From NCBI GenBank assembly GCA_037903355.1, contig JBAJFE010000034.1, positions 372,001-436,000 of the forward strand: 64,000 bases of DNA, read 5' to 3'. Below, one piece after another: positions 34,505-44,200 of this stretch (position 1 is its first letter; each line of letters starts with the position of its first letter). The stretch comes from Trichuris trichiura. Lineage: Eukaryota; Nematoda; Enoplea; Trichinellida; Trichuridae. The notes below the pieces were generated by a model. The model saw only the letters and a program-made list of their open reading frames with translations, had not been told where the DNA came from and searched no databases. The translations under genes and the position numbers were made by a program.

Positions 34505-35523
34505 GAGCATCTTACTGCGTAAAGTTGAATTCCGCGTTATATAGGGTACCCTATGAAAAAGGATAAATAGCTTGGTTTCTAGCTGCGGATTTCGTCTTGT
34601 CTGCTTGAATTCCTTCCGGAACGGTGATCTTTCGAAGCTTGGTACTACGGAATCTAGCTAGGTGACAATGGCATCAATGAGACTGCGCTTGTCCAATCGG
34701 GTTAGCCATGAGAGTCCAGGCCATTAGATACATTAAAGGATGAAAGTAAGATGCACTTTCTTTAAACGCCTGGGAATCACCTTGCTTTAATGAGCGAAGC
34801 AATGTACTGGTGCGCGAAATAGGTATAGTGCAGGGGAAATATAAAATACATAGGCGCAATTAAACAGAAATAGTGAACATCACACAAAACACATGCAAAT
34901 AGAGCAAAACGTTTATGGCAGAAACGTTTGGGGCTTCATGTATCAATTTACCTACTTTCTGTAGGTGGGCGCAGACCTTCTGGAGAATGCCCAGTCTTCA
35001 AGTTTCTTGAACTTGTTGGTAGCAAAGCTTCTCGCCTTAAAATGTTAGTCTTCGCAGCTGCCGGAGCTTTGTTTAAAAACATTGTTATAAAGAGCTATAT
35101 CTGCCTTCTCTTCGCTTGATCGAATAAGTCATGTAGCGGCTTCAACGAAGCCGTTATTCTTCGTGTAACCATGATGCCACGTTCCATGGACAGATCGTAT
35201 TCAGCAATCAAATCCTTTAGGACCTGAGCTTGCCGGAAAATACTGGCAAGCTTTTGCAGCGTCCAATCCGAGGGTATCTGAGCGTCTGTATCTTCCATAA
35301 CGTCGTCGTCGTTGCCCGTAGGTGATTGCATCAGTTCCTCGAGTTTCTAATTGGTGAACGGTTCTCCACAATCTATGTGCTCCCTAAATATCGTCTTCTA
35401 TCATGTAGGAGAAACCCTCACGTCTGAAGTCTTCGGAAATATTCACTACGTCCATGACCTCCTCATCGACGGCACCTAATTCCTCGCATTCACTGATTGC
35501 GTCTCACCACAAACGCTTCCAGC
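34505..35523 (-). mobile_element. Tigger remnant, truncated at both ends
   Basis: Keeps the subterminal GCGTTATATAGGGTACCC block and, on the minus strand, the C-terminal transposase (35331-35095: MQSPTGNDDDVMEDTDAQIPSDWTLQKLASIF..., with further pieces up to about 35500). The left terminal repeat is missing and the right side is cut by the hAT-like element. Confidence 0.75.
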
Positions 35524-35533
35524 ACCACGAAAT

Positions 35534-36413
35534 CAGTGTTTCCCAACCTTTTTGGAGCCAGGGCCCCTTTTTGCGACCTTCAACTTGGCGGGACCCCCGT
35601 CGTTCTTTCCAACGTAATTCTCCTGCTTCTGTTATCCTCAGGTGCGCCTACGGTAGTTACGTTGTTGTGAACTTGTAGAAGTAGTTCAACACCTGAAACA
35701 GGCAGCAGAATGTAGAATTGACTTCGCTGCCTTCCGTGTATGCCAAAGAAAAAACAGTTAAGCCGGGCCGTCATTAAAAACCTTGTTAACCTGAACACTG
35801 AATTTCTTTTCTACACTAGAGCAAAATGGCTAGTAAGGAAGACGGCTGCCATACACTATGAAAGCTCCTTAACGATATTCGAAGCCATGAACGCCTTTAA
35901 TTTTTTAGTTGGCACTGAAAGCGTTCTTTTCGTATTGCTGGACTTAAGCCGGCTAAATGCAGATCAGGGAGCCTTCAGAGTACAAACGCCACACTGGGTT
36001 TCCTCTTCCTCAATTTTTTGGGCTGTTAGCAATGGTAGCGCAATATGTAAGTCAGGCTGCGATGCTGTTCTCAGGGCTGCGCAACACTGAATCTAAGTTC
36101 AATATTTCCTCAGAGCAAGACGACAGTCGCTTGATCTTACCTCAGTGTGACGATTGGGTATGGTGCAGTGCTACTAATTTATCCACGTCCGGCTCGATAG
36201 TCGTCAGAAGTAATCTCAGGTCGCCTCGTCTCACTATCCTGAACGGCAGAATCGCTCTCGTCCTGCGGCACCAACTACCAGGGACCCCCTGAGGCCCCCT
36301 AATCTCCCAGGGACCCCCTAAATCACCAATCCTTCCCAGGGCCCCCTTCATGTTTTCCAGGGCCCCCTTCATGTTTTCCAGGGCCCCCAAGGGACCCCCT
36401 TTGGGAATCACTG
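35534..36413. mobile_element. hAT-like non-autonomous element
   Basis: The ends read CAGTGTTTCCCAACC and, inverted, CAGTGATTCCCAAAGG, typical of hAT terminal repeats. The 8-bp flanks CACGAAAT and CACTAGAT match at 6 of 8 positions, as an aged target duplication would. Near the right end a 21-bp unit (GGGCCCCCTTCATGTTTTCCA) occurs twice in tandem (about 36340-36382). No transposase is recognised inside. Confidence 0.6.
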
Positions 36414-36766
36414 CACTAGATGACTTTACCCAACTGTAAGCTAACGTAAGCACTTTGTGCACGTTCAACTTAACTATGTTCGGTATCACATGGATTGAAC
36501 TGTCTGGGTTTAAAAGGCTCTTAAAATGTTTAACATGTCGGTAAGTTAGAAATGACTTGAAAGTGATTCACCACCGCATTCATAGTGTAAAATTGTTGTC
36601 CAAGAAAGAAATGGACATTAGTGCGTGCAGTTTTAATCGAACATACCAACCAAAAGCGGGCAGTCCTTACAATACCGAAATAGTAGTGAGCATTAATATA
36701 GCAGAGAAATGCGTAAGACGATGCTAACACTGCTGTTACCCCGAAAGACAGCTTAGCAAAGAAGTC
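36414..36766. other. Intergenic stretch, 3' side of DHX33
   Basis: No gene seen. It should contain the 3' UTR of DHX33 (minus strand), but no clear AATAAA is visible close to the stop. Confidence 0.5.
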
Positions 36767-38737
36767 TCAGACAACCTTACCGTTCAGTTCACTTAGGCAT
36801 TCTTGACTAATAACGGTAACATCTCGCAAATAAAGCTGGTTGGTAAACGTGAGCTCGTTGAATAGCAAGCAAGAAGGTTTGTGACCATGCAAACAGGAAG
36901 ATGGGTGAATCTTGGCTTGCAAACCAGAAGAAAGTACTTTATACGTTTGCCCACCATTGTCAAGCACGGCAGCTTGCATAAAAAAGCCGTACAAGAGCGC
37001 ACGACATACGGAACCATAGCTGCCTTTACATGAGAGCAGTGGAATTTTCAACGCTTGACAATTGTTTCTCAATTGGGAACGTATCTTCCTTGCCATAACA
37101 AGATGTCGATAATTGACAAAATGTGTCAAGCACCACGTTTTAGCATCAGATTCTTTTACGCAAGAAAATGCATTGTACATTTGAAGCATTCGTATCAAAT
37201 CTCCTTCAGGGCAGAAGAACTTACGGCGCTGTAGTTGAACGGCTTCACTTGCTGCACTACCAGTGTAAACATTTCCAGCTGACAGCATTGCAACAATAGT
37301 TATTACTTCTTCTGAGCACTGATACGAACCACCAGCTATTATGGCGCGAGAAAATTTTGGGTCCACCGGAAACGCAGCCATAGTCTTTCCTAGTTTAGTC
37401 AGCTGTAGATGACCTTCAGGTGCAAAGGTCACAGCGCCAAGTTTGCACAAAATCATAGAGGCTGCTTGGATACCTTCCTCGGAGGGTCGGTCGATGAAGT
37501 CGAACTTGCTGGCATCGCTAACACCCATCACTAACAATTGAAGTAACACGGTAGTCAACGAGCAACGCTTAATTTCTGGCTCGGCGAATTCATGACAGGA
37601 CAAGTAATGCTCCTCGGTGAAAACGCGGTAGCACTCACCGGGCATTTCTCTTCCAGCACGACCAGCCCTCTGGTCTACTTGCGCTTTTGATGCATTCACT
37701 ACGCGAAGCATGTCAACCCCTTTGCTGGGGTCGTATAAACGCATCTTCACTTTGCCAGAGTCAACAATGTAACGGACATTTGGAATAGTAAGAGATGTTT
37801 CAGCAATATTGGTGGCAACGATTATACGTCTACTCACGCCACTCCGTATCTTAAATACTTTCATTTGTTCATACGGCGAAAGTGTGGCGTAAAAGGGCAG
37901 AACCAATACATCTTCAACGCCCGTTAAGCGTAACACCTCCTTGCACTTCGCTACCGCTACGTCGATTTCGTCTTGACCCGTCAGGAAAACAAGAATGTCG
38001 CCGTCCAATGGTTTGGTGCGATGAATTTGGAATACGGTTACAAGACAGTTGAAAAAATAATTTTCAGAGTTCAAATCGAGATAGAACAAATGAACCGGAT
38101 GAGTTCTACCTTCGCAGTAGACTACAGGAGCATTATCAAAGTAGGAGGAAATATGATCAACATCCATTGTAGCTGACATGATGACCACTTTCAAAGGTGG
38201 CATATGTAAGTGAGTGCGAAACTTTTGGGCCGTCTTTACAACACCAAACAAGACATCCGTTTGCAATGTGCGTTCATGCACCTCGTCCAGTATAATCACT
38301 GAATAACGTTCCAACAGCAAACCATACATAGCTTCTCTTATCAACATGCCTTCAGTCAGGTAAAATATGCGAGTATGATCAGACGCCACTTCATCAAAAC
38401 GAACAGAGTAACCCACCTCATAACCAAGACAGAATTTCATTTCGTTTGCTACTCGTTCAGCCAAGCTAATCGCTGCCACACGTCGAGGCTCAGTGATACC
38501 AATTACCATGTCGCAGTGCAGGCAGCATTCGTATAACATCTGCGGAACTTGCGTGCTCTTACCGCAACCAGTTTCACCAATCAAGATCACAGTGTCGTGC
38601 GACTTGATAAAACGCAGTAGACCTTCTTGGTACAAGCGGACTGGCAATTGATCGTTAACGAGTTTTGGTACAGTTGACTCGTCCATGATCAACCGAGGGA
38701 ATTCAAGCGAAAAACTGAACAGCACAGATATGCTCAA
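36767..38737 (-). CDS. DHX33: ATP-dependent RNA helicase DHX33-like (DEAH family)
   Basis: A single open frame of 656 residues. Motifs in order: Walker A GETGCGKST (54-62), TEPRRVAA (82-89), DEVH (151-154, a variant of DEAH), SAT (188-190), TNIAETS (309-315) and QRAGRAGR (356-363), followed by the helicase-associated and OB-type regions of DEAH/RHA helicases. The run PLKVVIMSATMDVD, the VFQIHR stretch and the C-terminal IHPSS and LTFTNQLYLRDV parts match DHX33 best. DHX33 works in the nucleolus on rRNA synthesis and also in RNA sensing. Human DHX33 is 707 residues, so this copy is slightly short at the C-terminus. The first Met opens a weakly conserved 17-residue stretch; Met18 (MDESTVPK) is an equally good start. 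A SERF gene lies 146 bp upstream on the same strand. Confidence 0.93.
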   Translation of the reverse strand: MSISVLFSFSLEFPRLIMDESTVPKLVNDQLPVRLYQEGLLRFIKSHDTVILIGETGCGKSTQVPQMLYECCLHCDMVIGITEPRRVAAISLAERVANEMKFCLGYEVGYSVRFDEVASDHTRIFYLTEGMLIREAMYGLLLERYSVIILDEVHERTLQTDVLFGVVKTAQKFRTHLHMPPLKVVIMSATMDVDHISSYFDNAPVVYCEGRTHPVHLFYLDLNSENYFFNCLVTVFQIHRTKPLDGDILVFLTGQDEIDVAVAKCKEVLRLTGVEDVLVLPFYATLSPYEQMKVFKIRSGVSRRIIVATNIAETSLTIPNVRYIVDSGKVKMRLYDPSKGVDMLRVVNASKAQVDQRAGRAGREMPGECYRVFTEEHYLSCHEFAEPEIKRCSLTTVLLQLLVMGVSDASKFDFIDRPSEEGIQAASMILCKLGAVTFAPEGHLQLTKLGKTMAAFPVDPKFSRAIIAGGSYQCSEEVITIVAMLSAGNVYTGSAASEAVQLQRRKFFCPEGDLIRMLQMYNAFSCVKESDAKTWCLTHFVNYRHLVMARKIRSQLRNNCQALKIPLLSCKGSYGSVCRALLYGFFMQAAVLDNGGQTYKVLSSGLQAKIHPSSCLHGHKPSCLLFNELTFTNQLYLRDVTVISQECLSELNGKVV

Positions 38738-38882
38738 CAGCCTTCTCTAACACCGATAAAATTAATCAAAAAGACAAGTGACAGAAGTGAGGACCATATA
38801 GCACATGCAGAAAAAAGTAATAGCAACCAAAGGTAAACGAAAGGAATAAACTACAGGCTGCACGCGGGAACTGCACACTGCT

Positions 38883-39120
38883 CTAACACTGACTCCCATT
38901 TTGGCCTTCTTTCTTTTGCTGCTTTTGACGCATAATATCGGCATCCCTGAAGTACAGATAACGCGTGAAAAATCCAGTTCAGCCGAGCGGGTTTACCTTT
39001 GTTTACGTTGCTCCAATGTGAGTCCTTTATTCGCAGCTTTTTCATTGGCTCCTTTGCTTTTCTCCATATTTTTCTGCTTTTTCATTTGTTTCTCACGAGC
39101 CAAATCGCGTTGGTTACCGC
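38883..39120 (-). CDS. SERF: SERF family small basic protein (4F5 domain)
   Basis: Two coding exons are clear: 39120-38997 and 38946-38883, joined over a 50-bp GT-AG intron (38996-38947). They encode GNQRDLAREKQMKKQKNME... then DADIMRQKQQKKEGQNGSQC and a stop. This is the hallmark sequence of SERF1/SERF2, small unstructured proteins that bind acidic proteins and RNA and speed amyloid formation. The SERF consensus starts M(T/A)RGNQR. Here GGN is preceded by an in-frame stop and a good acceptor (TTGCTAG), so the start codon must sit in a tiny upstream exon, as in mammalian SERF genes. I could not locate that exon. The protein would be about 64 residues. The gene is 146 bp upstream of DHX33 on the same strand. 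Confidence 0.87.
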
Positions 39121-41257
39121 CTAGCAAACATTAGTTACGAGCTCGGAATAGACATAGCATTTCGCGTCAGGTACACAGATTTTCATCTTTTATCTTTTAC
39201 GGATGTGATCCGTTTTCTTCTAGCAATTTGATGCGCGCGAATACAGATACTGACCGGGCAAATGGATAGGCGAATTCGGGATTTGTCCCGTCTTCAGCTC
39301 ATGGAATGAATTGAAAAACTAGCACGTAAAGCCGCAAATTATTCTGCCAATTTCTTGATTGAAATAAGCCCCGAATTTTGCCAGTAAAGTTTGTTCTTTC
39401 AGAAGTTTCATACTTGCACTTTTAGCAGTGATTGTCAAAGCGATGCTATCGCACCTCATGGTGGAGAGAATAGTGGAAACTCTCGTCCTTTCTTTCCTTC
39501 CAATCTCTTTCTTGTCATTTTCTGTGGGTTACAGGGGTTCAGGAGGCAATGGTGAATCTGAACTTGAGAACTACTCATTTACAGTAAACCCTTGCCTATC
39601 CGTCTGTCTGGTCAGTTTCCTCACGGATCACCTCCGGGGGAGAAAATGGAAAAAATTGAACGTATGCAAACATGAGCGAGGAACGTTTACCCTGAAACGA
39701 CAATAACCTAGGAAGAACGTAGGAGCCTGAACCGAACAGTTCCAAAACGTCTTTTAGTACTTTTACGGATTAAACTTTGCTCTGAAAGACTGTTTTGCAA
39801 CTTTTCCCAGTAGCAGGAAACTTCACTCCATAATAAGAAGCTTAGTTTTCAATTACACAAAGGTAACCCCAATACTGCAGTATGTCGTGTAAATTCAAAG
39901 GAACACTTCAGTAAACTTGAACCGGAAAGCCAGCAACAAATAGCGTAGATGCCTCTAATATTGAACTTTGAGAAACGGTACACCAACACCAATGTTATAG
40001 TGCACTACTACGCATAAAGCTAACACTATGTGCGTGATGAAACCTGAGTCAAGATGACCATGGCCGCTGCTGCCGATGATTTGTATCAAAGTTTACCAAC
40101 GAAACCTACAAACCTGCAACGCATCTTACGTGCTCTCGCATTGATCCAGCAGTATACTGGATCACCTGGAGTACAGTTATCACTTTCTACAGCAAGCAAT
40201 TTCATCCTTGCTTTACAATAACTTGCAAACCAGTATAAAAGTTAAACACTTAGCTCTTTTTAGCCAACTAGATATTATAGCAAGCCAAGTGAGACACCAT
40301 GCAGCGGGCTATTCTGTATCACCATTTTTGCCTTGAAAGCAGCCTTGCGATCTCAGTTAGCTTTAGCATCACCCCCGGGTAGCACTATAACAGACATATC
40401 GAACAATGATAACAAAAACTTGCATACGCCCTTATTCGATGGACAGCCGCGAGCTTTCAGGAAAACAACGAAATTATGCTGACTAGTTTTGTTGAGTAAT
40501 AGGGCTTGTTTTCCCTGCTCTGTTGGCTGTTATAACGATCCCGCGTTTTTACCCTGCGCAGACGATGATAACGCGGCGCCGCTTGAGTAACCAAACATCA
40601 CATGCCCTTATGACAAGACCATTGGGGAAGCTGATTTAGCATTAGTTTTCTAGGATAAAAATTAAATTGTTACTATCCAAAGCATTGGAGAACGCCTAGA
40701 ACAGAATACCGTGCTTTTGCTACTGAAGCAGACTGACTTTTCAACCTCCGCGCTTTTCTGAAAAAGTATTCGAAAACTCTGAATCTAGCCAACTGCTATT
40801 TTACGAATAGTAGAAAAGCCATATTAATTGTCAGCGCTGAACATAAGAACGGTGTAAAAGTGTCGACTATTTTCTACAGCGTTGTAACATATTGGCACGA
40901 ACGCTTTTAACAGAGCACAGCAAAAGAACTTACGGGTCATTGTTAATAATACGAAGAATAGGGAATAGTTGTGATATACGAAGCAGCTGCAACGAGCTTC
41001 CAACTGCACGAGAAAAGCAAGAGCAAACTAGTACCTACAATGCCTACGCTTCACCAACTAACGGTAAAATGAAATGCAGGTCTGTTGCATGGATTACTGT
41101 AATTTCGCTTTGTCATAATGAAACGGAAGATTATATTCGCAAACATCTGATCAGTAGCGCAAGCCTGCACATTTTTTTTAGCGTTTAATTCTAAAATAAC
41201 AGTGCCGGGCTTGAACGCTGTTTTCTTCGCTGGATAAATTTCGCTATTTAGGAAAAA
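39121..41257. other. Intergenic region between SERF and NDUFA13
   Basis: Expected to hold exon 1 and promoter of SERF (minus) and the promoter of NDUFA13 (plus). Only short unrecognised frames occur. A degenerate hammerhead-like string lies at about 39271-39298 on the minus strand (see findings). Confidence 0.45.
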
Positions 41258-44200
41258 ATGGATCGGCTGCTTCGCGGAAAGTACGAAAATTATCAAGACT
41301 TGCCACCTATTGGAGGCTATGCTAGGATATACTTTGCAAGGACTTTTCCAAAAGTTGGAATTGCGTGTAAGCTACTTTTTCCATTTTGGTCCCGTATAGC
41401 GTAAGATTGAAGGTCGGCTACTTTTTAACGCGACAGTAAAGTTTGCTAGTCCTCGCATGGCTTTTGGTGGTTTAGCAAACTTCTATTTTTACACTGAATT
41501 TTCAAAAAAGTCTACATTATGCTTAACCGTTTTGTCAAGCTGACAATGTAAAAAATTTGCAAAGGCTCCATTTAACAATCAGAATTGTTTCAACCGGAAT
41601 GCCTGCGCGAAGGCGAATGAAACCCGTAAGCTGTAATTGTCTGTTTTCTTTTAGGGTGGAAATTTGCGATTGGTGGGGCATGTATGGCAACAATGGGCTT
41701 GATTGGTTACAAGGGATCGCAGCGGTACAGTCGGTGAGTACTTTTGCACTTTAACTTATCGCATATAGCTATTACTGAATGAAAAATTCGTTATACCATA
41801 GTGGGAACAAAAATTAATATCTCGACTTTGATCTATGGATGTATTCCTACCCTTATCTGTTAATATATTCGAATATTTCTGTGCTACAATAACGTGGTCT
41901 CTGTCATGTACGTATATTGCAAGCATCTATAGCATATTGCTGCAGCAGTATAGTTTGAATAATTTCATTGTTGGTCTCCCAAAGGTTTCGCAACGAATAG
42001 TGTTGTAGCCTGTGTATCTTGTCCTTGACGACTAGTGACTACTGGTGTCGGCAGCTGTCAAGAAGAGCAAAATGGCGAAATAACCATTATTCAAACTACG
42101 TAATAAAACTTCCGCCCTCAAAAAGGACGTAGCTATATTGTCCTGAAAAGGTGAACTGAGAAATCAAGTTTTAATAGGAATAACCTTGACAGTGCCGACT
42201 TTTCAGGTCTTGCCGCCCAAAACCCCACAAACCAACAGTGGCGACAACTACGGAACAAAGTGTGATGTGGCTGTACTGCCTGTATATTTTGGCTTAAGCT
42301 AGGGTACAACACGATATCTAGCAAGGCTTGACGACCAATGCATCCATTTTTTTGGCATGCTTGCCTTTTATCCTGTTTCGATCTAGATTAAGCCTAAGCC
42401 AAGATGTACAAAGAAGATATACTCGGCAATGTAGGGATAAGACAGCTCACTTTGCGCTGTAGGTGTCGCCACTATAGAGTTGCAGGGCATAGGTGAAAAG
42501 AGTCGACCTCGTACTTTTCTGGCTTGCCAGTAGACATTGTACAGGATGTCTGCGAAATGTGTAAAATATTAAGTGCTTCGTATGGGTTAGGGTCAAAATA
42601 CCGAAAGTCATTGCACACTTGTCAAAAGCATCAAGCAGAATCCTGAAAGCGTTAGAAAAATGGAAACGGCTAACAGTGCTTCGAGGCTAGCGATCAGCAT
42701 AATAACGTCTCTACCCAAATACATTCCTTGTCTAGAAGATGCCAAAGCGGAACTGCCGCAAGGCCAAGCTTTGCAATGCGTTTTCGGCCTATTCGGGACT
42801 TCGGCAGCCACCGGTTGCTTGTGACTATATATGAATTTTCGTTGTCAATGTTGCATTGGCAGCGGAAGGAATCAGTTGCGAGAGGTCTGTAGAACGAAGC
42901 GAAAGTCGCTTCGACCAATTAGAAATTATGGAATGGTTATGCAAATTTAATTACAACTTTTACAACTTAATTATTGCGTTGTTGACGTTTTGAATCAAGT
43001 TAATAACACGCTTCACCATGCATAAATGAAGAGTTGGTTGATGTTGTTTTAATTTATTTAAAGCGAGTGGTTTACTTGATAATCGATGTACTGTGGCAGG
43101 GTTTACGTCCTTTTTACTTTTGGAGCGCTGTAAGCTGCAGTTGTTTTCTTCGATTCGCAAGTTCGTCAAATAGGCTGAATACATTTTTAATTATCTTGTA
43201 CGGCGACGATGGCCGCGAAACTGCTTTATGTCGCAATGCATGTCCTTATTGACATGCATCATGGCGGCGTCGTTGTCGTATTCGCCGCAGTAATTTGGTG
43301 CGCTGAACAATGTCACCAGTTTGTTATTTGCAAAAAATTCATAGCCTTTAGGCACCACCTGATGAGCCCGAGCTATCATGTCTATGTCCATTACTTGACA
43401 GAACTGATGTACGACATTTTCTCCGAACATATAGCTAGCACCGCGAATGTTACGCTGCCATCCAACTATGGTCTTGCATGGGTCAGCCCATACAAGGTCA
43501 CAAGTCAAATTACTGTAGGGAACCTTTAGCGGACGTCGAATCGTTCTTATTTGATCAAAATTGTTTAGTTCCATCGATATACCGCCGTGCATACATAGTA
43601 TGCGACCTCCGACAAGCGCGGCCAGTGGCATGTACATGAACGTTTGATTGAACAGCTTCCACATCTTTGGATTGCGGTAGCGGTTCATCACTTCCATATA
43701 GAAACCGTATATGTTGTTGATGTTATCAAATTCATGGTTACCTCTCAGTAGAAACATGTGATTTGGGAAGCGAATCTTGTACATCATGAGCAGCAAAATT
43801 ACCTCAATAGACATTGGGCCTCGATCCACGTAATCTCCTAAGAACAGGTAGCGCGAGGTTGGCGGATAACGTCCATTATTGAATAATCGAATCAGATCTT
43901 CAAACTGCCCATGAATATCGCCACATATATTGACTGGCGGTTCGATTTCAAGCAATGGCGGTTGGTTGCTAAACGCCTCACGAGCAAAGTGGCAAATAGT
44001 GTTAACTTCTTCAAGCGTAACCGGTTGGGTGTTCTTGCGACGTACCTGCATAAGTAGCCGATCCTTAATTTCTGTCCATAACCCGCGATCCATTCTTCGC
44101 AACTTCCCGTCTCTTCCTTCGCGGAAGAGAGTTCAAAATAACATGAAGAAGTGGTTATACGTATACTCTGTAGTTTACACCTTTTCCACTTGTTTAAATT

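Larger units (their letters stand above)
33376..35523 (+). repeat. About 2-kb duplicated block, copy 2
   Basis: Counterpart of 30930-32850 with the same order of parts, ending in a longer Tigger remnant. About 33760-34250 holds sequence not obvious in copy 1. No gene recognised. Confidence 0.7.
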
